From CAVSUB01 sp963816725 (GTDB taxonomy: Bacteria > Acidobacteriota > Vicinamibacteria > Vicinamibacterales > 2-12-FULL-66-21), in NCBI GenBank assembly GCA_963816725.1, contig CAWFMC010000024.1:62001-126000 (forward strand): a DNA stretch of 64,000 nucleotides. Reading direction: 5' to 3'. The notes under the pieces are model-generated. The model made no database searches. It saw only the letters and a program-made list of their open reading frames with translations, and was not told the DNA's origin. The translations under genes were made by a program, and so were the position numbers. Shown piece after piece: positions 27,341 to 36,147 of this stretch (positions within the stretch are counted from its first letter, which is position 1; every line of letters starts with the position of its first letter).

Positions 27341-27816
27341 GAGCTGGCGCGCGCGCGACAGGTCGGCCTCGTGATAGCCGTCGTGCTGTTCGTGCTGTTG
27401 TGGCTCCAGCCGTCACTGGCCGTCAGAGAGGGGATCAGCGTGATGCTCGTGACGGTGACGATGTTGAACTGGCGCCACCGCCTTGGGGCGCCAGTGGTGA
27501 GTCGACATTGAATTGCCGGTTCTATGGCCCAGGCGCCCGAGATGGGCGGCTCGTCGGCGGGCCGCGCGGCCCACATCAACCAATACATGTCGTAGTGGCC
27601 ACGCGCCTCGACGATCGACCCGCAGACGGAAGCGAGCGGTTCCGGCTGCGGGTGCTCGGTCATGTTTCTCGGGCGCGATAACGACGGGGCGTCGCATGGT
27701 GGCCGGCGAGGTCTCGCGCCGCTTCACTGGACCCGCGTCCGGGCAGTCCTCCACAACCTATGCGCGACGTTCATCGCTCCTTTTGAGACGAGGGCCTCGG
27801 CGGCTCGATCATCGTT
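27341..27816. other. Junction DNA with a possible membrane-protein tail
   Basis: The plus strand at about 27350-27511 encodes VGLVIAVVLFVLLWLQPS and a second hydrophobic run before a stop, which looks like the end of a small membrane protein whose start was lost where the resolvase remnant abuts. The rest (27512-27816) shows nothing I recognise. Confidence 0.3.
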
Positions 27817-28407
27817 TCACCAATGAAGACGCAGCGGCCTGGCGCGGAAAAGAGAGCACTGACGCGCGTCGCCAACCCTTTCGATCGCACCTGTCGTCGG
27901 GTCTAGAGCGCAGAGGATCGCGAGCGCCTGAGTCTCCGAAAGATTCTGGAGGCTCAACGAGAAGCGGCAGCGCCGCTCGCCATCCGCGACTACTATCTTC
28001 TCGATGTCCCATTCGCGGACGGGGCGGTCCAACGGCTGGTTCTCCAGCTCACCGTTCACCGCCGCGACCGCCGCCTCGACGCGAGCTGCGGCCGCCGTCT
28101 TCGTGCGTTTGCGCTGGGCGTCCTGCCAGATGTCGGCTTGGCGCGCCGCCTTGGCGCGCGCGGCGAGCACGCACCGCAGCTGCTGGGCGATGTGGAGCGG
28201 GTCCAGGTTCGTGTAGCGCCGGTCGCTACGCCGCGCGCGCAAAGGTGCCGCGCGAAGGAAGATAGCCCGGCGACGGCCGTCATCCTCGTACCACAGGCGG
28301 AGACCGGCGACGTGCAGCGCCATGCCCACGCGCGTTGGCTTGAGGTCCGCCAGCTCGTAGGCAAGCGCGTCGAGCAGGGCCGCGTCAGTCGTGTCAGTCG
28401 TCGTCAT
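27817..28407 (-). CDS. Hypothetical protein
   Basis: The 196-residue protein starts MTTTDTTDAALLDALAYELADLKPT. It has a helical N-terminus, a strand-rich part (GMALHVAGLRLWYEDDGRRR), a long alanine/arginine/lysine helix (about 85-120) and a C-terminal INVV-type segment FSLSLQNLSETQALAILCALD. I do not recognise it. The length and the ordered hydrophobic pattern argue for a real gene. Confidence 0.5.
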   Translation of the reverse strand: MTTTDTTDAALLDALAYELADLKPTRVGMALHVAGLRLWYEDDGRRRAIFLRAAPLRARRSDRRYTNLDPLHIAQQLRCVLAARAKAARQADIWQDAQRKRTKTAAAARVEAAVAAVNGELENQPLDRPVREWDIEKIVVADGERRCRFSLSLQNLSETQALAILCALDPTTGAIERVGDARQCSLFRARPLRLHW

Positions 28408-28609
28408 GAGCCTGGTCTTTCAGGATTGCCCTCTGTTCGGTGTCGGTATTGAGCTGCAAGAAACGGTGCGGATCTGCGCCGGCAGCACCACTCGGGAAAC
28501 CGGCCGAGAATCGCCTTCCCCGCCGCTGCAAGGCAACTGGTTGGTTCGATTGGGAGCAGAGGTCTGGGCAGAGCGAGACTCTTTCCGGAGTGGCGCCAGA
28601 TTTAGCGGC

Positions 28610-28815
28610 GGCGGAGCAGCTTGGATGGATGCCCGAACCCGCGACCGCCGGTGAGCCGGCCGGCCCGAGCCTTCCGGATCATTGTGTCGTAGGCAAGCTG
28701 GCGCGCCTTTCGCGCTCGACCTCGTGGGCGAACGCCGCCAGCGATCGCACGATCTTGCCGGGGGCCCGCGTCCGCACCCTGTCCTCGAGGTTACAAGAAC
28801 ACCCGCACGCCGGCC
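28610..28815 (-). pseudogene. Large serine recombinase fragment (fourth)
   Basis: Read with a frame change, the minus strand gives AGVRVF, then NLEDRVRTRAPGKIVRSLAAF, AHEVERER, QLAYDTMIRKARAGRLTGGRGFG. This aligns with residues of the recombinases at 17102 and 44447 (GVRVFFYLEDRERTL through AGHVTGGRVFGYD). Nothing else of the gene remains. It shows that an additional island once lay inside what is now island 1. Confidence 0.65.
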
Positions 28816-28939
28816 TGCACTTGGCACACGCGCGACGGTCCAGCAGGGCGTCCAGTTTGGCGTAAGCTGCTCGCTGACGACCCGGCGAATCGATGCTCGG
28901 TCCGACCTGGCAGGGGCACGCGATCAAAGGAGGCGACCT

Positions 28940-29143
28940 GTGGTCGGCGCGAAACACGAGAACCGCGGTGAACTCGTGCGGTCTGCGAACTCTGGAATCA
29001 CCAGCTCTGATCGGGAGCTGCGGCTCGTGATCGACGGCGAGGTCATCCGCACGCACGGGTGTCAAAGCGGCCCCGAATGGCTCGACGAACACAAGGCTTG
29101 CAAGACCGCGCTGATCGAGAAGGGGTGGAGGATGAGCAGGTGA
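28940..29143 (+). CDS. Small conserved protein, IDGE type
   Basis: The 67-residue product starts at GTG 28940, seven bases after a perfect AAAGGAGG. The core RELRLVIDGEVIRTHGCQSGPEWLDE, followed by a helix ending in IEKGWR, is clearly related to the broken gene at 46533-46815 in island 2 (DLRLFIDGELMKSQVCRSGGEMVD, then VKGW). The stop overlaps the GTG of the next gene, so the two are coupled. Function unknown. Confidence 0.7.
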   Translation: MVGAKHENRGELVRSANSGITSSDRELRLVIDGEVIRTHGCQSGPEWLDEHKACKTALIEKGWRMSR

Positions 29144-29820
29144 CACTCGTTGTCGGCGTTGACCTCGGTTACTACGCCCTCTTTGCTGGGGATGACCGCG
29201 AGACTGTTTTCGACGGGGAGAATCTTGAACCGAGAGCAGTCGCTGGCACGCGGAAGGTGCGGGCAACTCCGCTCGGCTTGGCAACCGGCTCCGGACTCAC
29301 CGTTATGGTATTCCCGGCGATCGAAGGCTTAGCCGAGCAGCCGGAAATCTTGAGCGACGCAGACGAGACCGCGGACTTCTTCCGACACTTTGTTCGCGCT
29401 CGATCGGCCGCGCTCGCGACACAGGTTACGGATCCACGGGTGGTCGAACAAGTGCCGCAGGTCGGCTGGCTGACCTCCGCGATCGAGGACAGCGAGCTGA
29501 GCGTGAAGCGGTTTCATTGGTCAACTGAGTTCGAGCCCGAATACATGCCGACTCGCACGCCAGCGAGCCTGCTTCCAACTGACCTCTCCGCAGAGATTAG
29601 CTACCCGGCGGAACTGCGGCTCATGAAGGCTCTGCGCGTCTGTCGGGGCGACCGCGATCTTGAGGGCTCGTTCGAGCACAACCTGAGAATGGTGGTGCGC
29701 TATTTTAAGGAGCAGTCAGCCCTTAGTCACATGCTCGGTTCGGGACTTCAGGTCGGGTATCACACCAGGGACGGTGAGATCGAAGTGCTCGACATCATGC
29801 AATTGGACGAAGTCACTTGA
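29140..29820 (+). CDS. Hypothetical protein coupled to the IDGE protein
   Basis: The 226-residue protein has a GTG start at 29140 overlapping the upstream TGA and GGAGG eight bases before. It begins VTLVVGVDLGYYALFAGDDRETVFDG and is a soluble alpha/beta protein with no cysteines or membrane segments in the core. It ends EVLDIMQLDEVT. I do not recognise the family. The coupling to a small conserved protein suggests a two-component unit carried by the island. Confidence 0.65.
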   Translation: MTLVVGVDLGYYALFAGDDRETVFDGENLEPRAVAGTRKVRATPLGLATGSGLTVMVFPAIEGLAEQPEILSDADETADFFRHFVRARSAALATQVTDPRVVEQVPQVGWLTSAIEDSELSVKRFHWSTEFEPEYMPTRTPASLLPTDLSAEISYPAELRLMKALRVCRGDRDLEGSFEHNLRMVVRYFKEQSALSHMLGSGLQVGYHTRDGEIEVLDIMQLDEVT

Positions 29821-30313
29821 CGCCTGCCGGCTCACCACCAGGCCACACGTACCACGCACGCCAGCCCGGTAGACGCTCGCGACGCAGGTCGGGCCGACGA
29901 GCTGGGCCCGCCGCGCGGTATTCGGCCGACGATTAGGCGGCCGGCGCCGAACCCGCGCCGTGTTCATCGCGAATGCACGGCACTCTCCTGGGCGCGCCGG
30001 GAGGTAGTTTCTGCTGATCCGATCGATCGCCTCAAGATCGGTCGCTGCATAGTTCGATGGTCTGGAACACGGCGGCGTCGGCGCGTGCCCTGAATCGCCG
30101 AACGGCCTGGTGGAACCGAACTCATACGATCGGCGGGCGGCACAATCAGTTGAATGTCCCAGAACCGCAATGGCCTGGGCAGGCGAGCTGCACGCTGGAC
30201 TCGCCCGGCGCGAGCGCAAGTCTCGCATTGGATCGTTCGGGTATGGAGATCGTCTGCCCCGTCTGTTCCAAGGTTGACCCGCCCTGTTGTCCGGCAAGAC
30301 GACGGCGAAGACA
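29821..30313. other. Stretch without a gene
   Basis: About 490 bases. The open frames are proline- and arginine-rich shadows. No repeats or promoter pairs were seen. Confidence 0.4.
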
Positions 30314-30568
30314 TTACTGGCCGCTGATCGTATTTAGGATTTGGCCGTTCGGTCCAAAGACCGAGCAGCAATGCGGGCAGTACGGTTCCAGTGTGTCCGA
30401 CGTCTGCGGCAGAGCGACCACAGCATGAGTCGAACAGTTCATCCAGCGCTCGAACCGAACGTCACCTAGATCAGCGGCAGACGCTTCGACCGCCTGGCGG
30501 GTGCGTAGGGCGTTGGGCACCGTCCAGTATGGGATCACGTCGCGGTTGCGGTCTGTGCGTTTCGGCAC
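30314..30568 (-). CDS. Small cysteine-containing hypothetical protein
   Basis: The 84-residue product starts at GTG 30568, four bases after the stop of the broken frame upstream. Residues 44-70 carry CSTH and later CPHCCSVFGPNG, a spacing that could form a zinc knuckle. The N-terminus is basic. The family is unknown and the call is tentative. Confidence 0.4.
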   Translation of the reverse strand: MPKRTDRNRDVIPYWTVPNALRTRQAVEASAADLGDVRFERWMNCSTHAVVALPQTSDTLEPYCPHCCSVFGPNGQILNTISGQ

Positions 30569-30571
30569 AGG

Positions 30572-30799
30572 TCAGTCGAAGGGGTTCAGCCCTGCATCGG
30601 GGCAGCCCCGCTCGCGTCGGATCGCCTCCACCTTGCTCCTGTAGGCGCGCACGTCCTCTTGGTAGGCCGCGAGGTCCAGGTGGTGCTGGGAGTGACCTTC
30701 GCGGTCGTGCGGTCGGGTCTTGAGCCGCTCGTGATTGCTTTCGAGCGCGGCGAGTCTCGTCAGCAGATCCAGCCGTTAGTGTTCCAGTGCGTCGGCCAT
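30572..30799 (-). pseudogene. Small coiled-coil ORF with an in-frame stop
   Basis: ATG 30799 starts ADALEH and then hits TAA. The same frame continues with RLDLLTRLAALESNHERLKT and AYQEDVRAYRSKVEAIRRERG to TGA at 30572, a typical helical coding pattern. The likely reading is a 75-residue coiled-coil protein killed by one nonsense change. It stands immediately upstream of the gene at 30314-30568. Confidence 0.4.
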
Positions 30800-31042
30800 C
30801 GTTGCCGGCACGTGGTTCTCAACCTTCTTGTCGAAGGCGTTCGTCAAAATACGGGTGGTCGGGGGCCGGCGTTGACTCTGGACCAAGCGGCCCTTTTGCC
30901 CCGCATCTGGCTCTCGTGACTGAGCCGCCAGCACAGGCGGCACCGGGGCTGAAGTGCAGTCAGCGGGGCGTACAGCCGCGTACAACGAACGGGTTGTTCG
31001 GTCGCGCGAAACAGCGAATAGCATGTTGCGGTAACAACATGC

Positions 31043-31071
31043 TTGGCTAACCAAACGGCTGGGCGTAGATT
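31043..31071 (+). promoter_or_regulatory. Promoter of the small anchored protein
   Basis: TTGGCT at 31043-31048 and TAGATT at 31066-31071 with a 17-base spacer; ATG 31078 follows six bases after the -10, which implies a leaderless message. Confidence 0.5.
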
Positions 31072-31077
31072 GGCGCC

Positions 31078-31335
31078 ATGAACATCATCACACGCTTCGG
31101 ATGGATTCTCGTCGGCGTGATAGTAGGCGCAATCGGCACCAGTTCGCTCGGCGCCGTCAAGCAGCAAACCGTCTCTCACGCTCCAGATTCCTCTCGTCTG
31201 GTTGTCAGCCTACACAGTGCCACGGTCGGTCAGGCGGCGTTTGTAAAGGACACCAAGAGCGAAGGGTGCTGGATCGTCATCACCAAGAACGACGGCCTAG
31301 CCATCGCGCCCGCTCCGATCCCGGCTTGCCAGTAG
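31078..31335 (+). CDS. Small membrane-anchored hypothetical protein
   Basis: The 85-residue product has an N-terminal membrane helix (FGWILVGVIVGAIGTSSLG) and a short exported domain with VVSLHSATVGQAAFV and two cysteines (EGCWIVIT, PACQ at the end) that could pair. No family recognised. A well-spaced promoter directly in front supports it. Confidence 0.6.
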   Translation: MNIITRFGWILVGVIVGAIGTSSLGAVKQQTVSHAPDSSRLVVSLHSATVGQAAFVKDTKSEGCWIVITKNDGLAIAPAPIPACQ

Positions 31336-31557
31336 TCCGGTACCAGCGGGGTCCCCGGCCCTGTGTCAACTCGTCGGGAACGAATCCGAGCCGCCACCAC
31401 TGCGCGGCGGCCGTCGCCTGCGGACGGGATGCCGGCCTCTCGCTGCTCGTTTAGCTGAATCGTGAATGTCGTGCCGCACTCGTCGGAACGGCAGACCATG
31501 ATCAGCTGGCCTTGATCAGAAGGTGGACATCTTCCGAAGGCGGATACGATGTCCAGA

Positions 31558-31683
31558 ATGGGATCACGCAAGGCAGGACGACGGGCACGACGGCGGTTCT
31601 CTGAGGAGTTCATGGGCGGCGCGGTCCGGCTGGTGTTGGACGAAGGCAAGACCATCGGTGCGCCTTCGAGCGACGAGCGGTGA
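31558..31683 (+). pseudogene. IS3-family OrfA fragment
   Basis: The first 41 residues read GSRKAGRRARRRFSEEF, then GGAVRLVLDEGKTIGA before the match ends at a TGA. FSEEFKxxAVRLV-x-EGK-T-IGxVA is the N-terminal HTH of IS3-type OrfA transposases. The rest of the HTH and all of OrfB are gone. Confidence 0.65.
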
Positions 31684-31754
31684 TTCACGCAGCGTGAATG
31701 AACCGTGCACCGGATCACGCTCACCGCGCGCCAGGACGCTGAAAGGACTTGCCA

Positions 31755-32144
31755 ATGCGATTACTAGGGCTCGTCATTGGCGCACTAGTCATCCTCGTGA
31801 GTGCGATCAGCTTTGCCGTACCCGATCTGAAGCTCTCGGTGGAGCGTTCCGCAATGACGCCGGCCGGACTCTACGCGATCACCGTCCTGAGAATCGCCAT
31901 CGGGCTGGTGTTCGTCTTTGCCGCGCCGGCATCGCGGGCACCGCGGACGCTCCGCGTGCTCGGTCTCGTCGTGATCATCGCGGGACTGATGACCCCGTGG
32001 TTCGGCGTTACCCGCGCGCAGGCGACCCTGAGCTGGGTGGCGAGTGCAGGGCCGTTGTTGATGCGCCTTGACGCCTGCGTGGGGATGGCAATGGGTGGCT
32101 TTCTCGTCTACGCTTTTCGAGCGCCGACTCGACGAGCACCGTAA
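31755..32144 (+). CDS. Small four-helix membrane protein
   Basis: The 129-residue protein starts at ATG 31755 with GAAAGGA eight bases upstream. Four hydrophobic stretches lie at about 2-22, 38-57, 66-84 and 95-120. I do not recognise the family. A TTG six bases upstream is in frame but less likely as a start. Confidence 0.65.
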   Translation: MRLLGLVIGALVILVSAISFAVPDLKLSVERSAMTPAGLYAITVLRIAIGLVFVFAAPASRAPRTLRVLGLVVIIAGLMTPWFGVTRAQATLSWVASAGPLLMRLDACVGMAMGGFLVYAFRAPTRRAP

Positions 32145-32145
32145 T

Positions 32146-32518
32146 AAAAACTGTCCACGGATCGGATCCGGCCGATCAGGTCTACATCCACGCCAGCAGC
32201 AAGCTCGATCGCGGCGCCCTCGACTGGCTGCGGGATCAGGCGCACGTGACGCCACCGGCGGAGTCCATCCACGGCGCCGTGGTCGCCGTCGTCGAGATCG
32301 TGGACGTGCTCACCCCACCAGAGGCGGCGGCGTTTGCGCCGTGGTTCTTCGGGCCGTACGGCTTCGTCCTCGCCAACATCAGGACGCTTCGGACGCCGGT
32401 GCCGGAGAAGGGACGACTCGGTCTGGCTCGCGCGTCGGACGACCTGCGCCGCCGGGTCGCACGCGCCTTGCGCGCCACCGACCCGCATCGAGCACGACCA
32501 GCGAGCCGCACCTCCTGA
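32146..32518 (+). pseudogene. ASCH-domain protein, 5'-truncated (repeat copy 1)
   Basis: The frame opens after TAATAA and has no proper start. It reads QVYIHASSKLD, then GAVVAVVEIVDVL, FAPWFFGPYGFVLANIR and VPEKGRLGLAR. These are the central strands of an ASCH domain (an RNA-binding PUA relative), where WFFGPYGFVL is characteristic. The N-terminal part is missing. The 3' part (32331-32560) recurs at 34421-34634 and, in part, at 59732-59895. Confidence 0.7.
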
Positions 32519-32692
32519 ACTAGTCGCGCCGACGAGCCTGCAATAGCCGCAACGGCGTGTATCGCGCTGTAAGGTTTGCTAGGCCGCGCGCCGCGGGCAA
32601 CGATACACACGACCGTCTGGCTGGCGCGTTGGTCTCTCCGTTGTCTCAATGGGAGAGGTGTTCTATAGCCACCGGGGAAGGAAAGACGCCTG

Positions 32693-34267
32693 ATGTTATC
32701 AGCCAACGGGGCACACGCCAGAGACACGACGGGTGCCCGTACGTTATCCACGACCACCGACCTCGTGCGCGCGCTCGGTCAGCTTGACTCCACGATGATC
32801 GTGGTCGGGATTTTGATCGGGTCAGGCATCTTCATCGTGTCGGCTGAATCCGCGAGACTGGTGGGAGCCACCGGCTGGCTGCTCGTTGTCTGGGCGCTCG
32901 CGGGTCTGATGACCGTCACGGGGTCTCAGTGCGGCGCCGAGCTGGCCGCGATGTTGCCACGCGCGGGCGGCCAGTACGTCTTCCTGCGTGAGGCATACGG
33001 ACCGGGTCCAGCATTTCTATTCGGATGGGCGCTGTTCCTGATCATCCAGACCGGCAAGATTGCCGCGGTGGCCGTGGCGTGCGCATCGTTTTCTGGTGTG
33101 CTGAGTCCGTGGATTTCTGCCGACCATTACATAGCCGAACCAATCGTTGTCGGCGGGTATGCAGTGAGCCTGTCCACACAGCAGTTCGTCGCGATCGTGG
33201 TCATTCTGCTCCTGACGGCGGTGAATACGCGCGGTCTTGACGTTGGCAAACGCATCCAGAACACGCTCACTGTCATTAAAACGGCCGCTTTCATCGCCAT
33301 GATCGTGCTGGGCCTCACCGTGGGCTGGAATCGCGACGGCGCGTTGTGGTCGTCGTCGTGGTGGAATCCGACCGCCAACGGCTGGACTCCACAGCAAGCT
33401 AGGCCCGGTTTGGAGATGACCGGCGCGCCGGCTCTCGTGTTGCTCCTCGGGTTGGGAATGGTGGGTCCGCTGTTCGCTCAGAGCGGTTGGGCTAACGTGA
33501 CCTTCACCGGCGGCGAGATCCGCAACCCCGGACGGAATCTTCCTCGTGCCCTGGTCGTCGGCACGACGATCGTCGTGACGCTGTACCTACTCGCGAACCT
33601 GGCATATGCTGCCACCCTGCCGCTGGCAGACATCCAGTATGCGCCGCAGAATCGTGTGGGAACGGCGATGATGCAGGCGATTTTGGGGACTAGCGGGGCG
33701 CTGGTCATGGCCGCCGCCATTGTGATCTCGACATTTAGCTGTAACAACGGCCTGATTCTCGCTGGCGCGCGCGTCTACTATGCGATGGCCCGCGACGGAC
33801 TCTTCTTCAGCCCTGCCGGTACGGTCAACGCGCGTCATGTTCCGGCCGTCGCGCTACTGACCCAAGGGGTCTGGGCCTCGCTACTCATTCTGCCACGCAC
33901 CGTACGAGCCGATTCCGCAGGATCAATCGTGTACGGCAACATCTATACACAACTGCTTGAGTACATCATCTCGACCGAGCTTGTCTTCTACGCCTTGATG
34001 ATCGGCGCGGTTATCGTCCTTCGGCGACGGCGTCCCGCGGCCGATCGGCCGTACCGGACCATAGGTTATCCAGTAACGCCGTTGATCTACATCTCGATTG
34101 CCCTCCTCTTGGTCGTGGACTTGGCGTATCTTGCGCCAGCCACTTCTGGAATGGGATTCCTACTGGTCGTCTCGGGCATTCCTGTCTATCTCGTGCGCCG
34201 CCGTGGCGCGGCCCGGCGGTCGCAAACCGGCGGGGCCGTGACGCCACGAACGCCGGCAGGTGAATAA
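32693..34267 (+). CDS. APC-family amino-acid permease
   Basis: The 524-residue protein has about twelve hydrophobic helices. It opens with the APC signature in helix 1 (LDSTMIVVGILIGSGIFIV) and continues with GWLLVVWALAGLMTVTGSQCGAELAAMLPRAGGQYVFLREAYG, as in LAT/AdiC-like exchangers. The helix-6 region is replaced by the longer GPLFAQSGWANVTFTGGEIRNPGRNLPRAL, typical of the LAT group. It transports amino acids by proton symport or exchange. It lies exactly between two copies of the decayed ASCH repeat. Confidence 0.88.
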   Translation: MLSANGAHARDTTGARTLSTTTDLVRALGQLDSTMIVVGILIGSGIFIVSAESARLVGATGWLLVVWALAGLMTVTGSQCGAELAAMLPRAGGQYVFLREAYGPGPAFLFGWALFLIIQTGKIAAVAVACASFSGVLSPWISADHYIAEPIVVGGYAVSLSTQQFVAIVVILLLTAVNTRGLDVGKRIQNTLTVIKTAAFIAMIVLGLTVGWNRDGALWSSSWWNPTANGWTPQQARPGLEMTGAPALVLLLGLGMVGPLFAQSGWANVTFTGGEIRNPGRNLPRALVVGTTIVVTLYLLANLAYAATLPLADIQYAPQNRVGTAMMQAILGTSGALVMAAAIVISTFSCNNGLILAGARVYYAMARDGLFFSPAGTVNARHVPAVALLTQGVWASLLILPRTVRADSAGSIVYGNIYTQLLEYIISTELVFYALMIGAVIVLRRRRPAADRPYRTIGYPVTPLIYISIALLLVVDLAYLAPATSGMGFLLVVSGIPVYLVRRRGAARRSQTGGAVTPRTPAGE

Positions 34268-34289
34268 TATTTTTCGTGATGTTCCCTTG

Positions 34290-34640
34290 TGCAGAGGTCG
34301 GGCCGTCGGGCAGCCGCAAGCGCTGAAGGGCGCGGCGATCGTCCGGCGACGTCGGCGGCCTCTGTGGGCACCCACGGCTGTTCGTGGGCTTGTGCCCGTC
34401 CTCACCGGCGGCGGGGGGCGGCGTTTGCCCATTGGTTCTTCGGGCCCCACGGCTTCGTCCTGGCCAACATCAGGCCGCTGCGGACGCCGGTGCCGGAAGG
34501 GTCGGGCTCGGCCTGGCTCGAGCGTCGGACGACCTGCGCCGGCGGGTCGCACGCGCCTCGCGCTCCACCGCGCCGCATCGAACACGACCAGCGCGCTATT
34601 GGCGTCGGACGCGTTCAGTAGCCGCAACGGCGTTGATTCG
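34290..34640 (+). pseudogene. ASCH-domain remnant (repeat copy 2)
   Basis: The frame gives FAHWFFGPHGFVLANIRPLRTPVPEG and then shifts. The DNA is a diverged copy of 32331-32560, including the tail with CGTCGGACGACCTGCGCC and the closing AGCCGCAACGGCG. It is more decayed than copy 1. Together the two copies flank the permease gene as direct repeats. Confidence 0.65.
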
Positions 34641-34795
34641 GGACCTATCAGTCGCCGTTCAGACAGCTCCGACGTCAGGCGGTTCAGATCAGGCGCACGG
34701 CCCGCTCGACGCAGTCAATCAGCCGGCTCCGATGCAACTGGACATCCGCTGGCCTGCGCAGGTCGATGCGGCATGTTCGTAGCGTGTCGCATCAT

Positions 34796-35842
34796 CTACA
34801 GGATTCCCTGATCGAAGGCGAATGCCGCGGCCTCCGTGCGGTTACACACGCTCGTGTTTGCGAAGATGTGGCGCAGGTGGGATGAGACCGTGTTGATACT
34901 GACGAACAGTGATTCGGCGATCTGTTGGTTGCTGAGGCCGCGAGCCAGTAGGCGCAACACTTCCATTTCTCGATGCGAGAGGCCGGCGGGGCTCGGGGCT
35001 CTGCCGGCCCGTTTCCCCGTGTGTCGGCCGAGAACGTCGATCGGGAGATTGAAACCACTTGCGATAAATTGGGCAGTTGCGTGGAGAATTGCCCGATGAC
35101 GCCAAATGTCCATGCCTGACCTGACGGCGATCGGCATGAATGTCGCCAGTTGCAAGTGATCGGCAAAGTCTTGCGCAGCAGCCCGGCTGATCAGTTCGTC
35201 GTCTGAGGCGTGTAAGCAAAGAGCCGGCGCCGCCACCTGTCTCGCTATCAACAACAACGACGTGATCTCCAGCAGTTGCTCCCACTGGCGCAGGGCCTCC
35301 GGGTCCAGAGCGTCGCGCGCGACGGAAGCGAGCGCCGCAGAGTTGTGCTTGTCGCCCAGACCGCCAAACAACGCGCCACGGACCTGTGCTTCGACGTTCG
35401 GCGTGATGTGCCGCAGACTCAGCAACCTCCGATTGGCCGCGGACTCGCCGCTTTGTACAAAAACGATGCTTGCGACACGCGTCGGCGCGATCGCGGCGAA
35501 ATGGCAGGCGAGCAATGCGGCATCGCCGAGCGCGCAGAACGCGACGCGCTCCACGCCGAGTGCAGCCAAAACCACGTCGACGTCAGCGACGAGCGAATCT
35601 ACCGACAAGCACGCGATGCGTCGTTCGGATAGGCCCCCGCCACGACAATCGAGATTGATGACCTGGAAGTGGCGGGCGAAGAATTCGATTCCAGTGCGAT
35701 GCAGCGGCACTTGCCAGTTCAACGTCAGGTGACTGACGTGAAGCGGGAACAACATGACCAACGCCGGCCCCGTTCCCAAGGTGTGGAACGCGACGCGCCC
35801 GCCGTCTTTCGCGTGTGCGTATCGAATCGTGGGAGCCGGCAC
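34796..35842 (-). CDS. LuxR-type regulator with alpha/beta-hydrolase domain
   Basis: In this 348-residue protein, residues 1-265 form an alpha/beta hydrolase fold (GTGPALVMLFPLHVSHL, VINLDCRGGGLSE, LGVERVAFCALGDAALLACHFAA, ALCLHASDDELI). Residues 280-345 are a LuxR HTH (LSHREMEVLRLLARGLSNQQIAESLFVSINTVSSHL). At the nucleophile elbow the usual G-x-S-x-G is CALGD, with no serine, so the hydrolase part is probably a ligand sensor and not an enzyme. The target genes are unknown. Confidence 0.85.
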   Translation of the reverse strand: MPAPTIRYAHAKDGGRVAFHTLGTGPALVMLFPLHVSHLTLNWQVPLHRTGIEFFARHFQVINLDCRGGGLSERRIACLSVDSLVADVDVVLAALGVERVAFCALGDAALLACHFAAIAPTRVASIVFVQSGESAANRRLLSLRHITPNVEAQVRGALFGGLGDKHNSAALASVARDALDPEALRQWEQLLEITSLLLIARQVAAPALCLHASDDELISRAAAQDFADHLQLATFMPIAVRSGMDIWRHRAILHATAQFIASGFNLPIDVLGRHTGKRAGRAPSPAGLSHREMEVLRLLARGLSNQQIAESLFVSINTVSSHLRHIFANTSVCNRTEAAAFAFDQGIL

Positions 35843-36147
35843 GCACCATCGACTTTACCATTACCACTGGCACTGTTCAGCGCACAGGCTCAGTGTCTGC
35901 CGGGAGGGGGTCATCGGCAAGGCGGGCCGGCGGTAAGCCGCATGTGAAGGAAGAATCACATGTTCGTGTGATATCGCCGACATGCCGGATCGTCCAGAAT
36001 CATCACCGGTGATTGGTCTTCGTGTACAGGTCCGTACGCGACAGTGAGATCGCCGTTGGAGGCACAGTGCCAGAAGCGCGACAGGTGACGGCTGAGGACG
36101 GGCAGGCGTCGTTCCACCGCGGGCAGTAGCCGGGGCGACCACCAGGC
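35843..36147. other. Divergent intergenic region
   Basis: About 305 bases between the divergently read LuxR-hydrolase and isochorismatase-like genes. It should hold both promoters, but I could not pick a convincing -35/-10 pair. A 'control of the neighbour by the regulator' model is possible but not shown. Confidence 0.35.
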
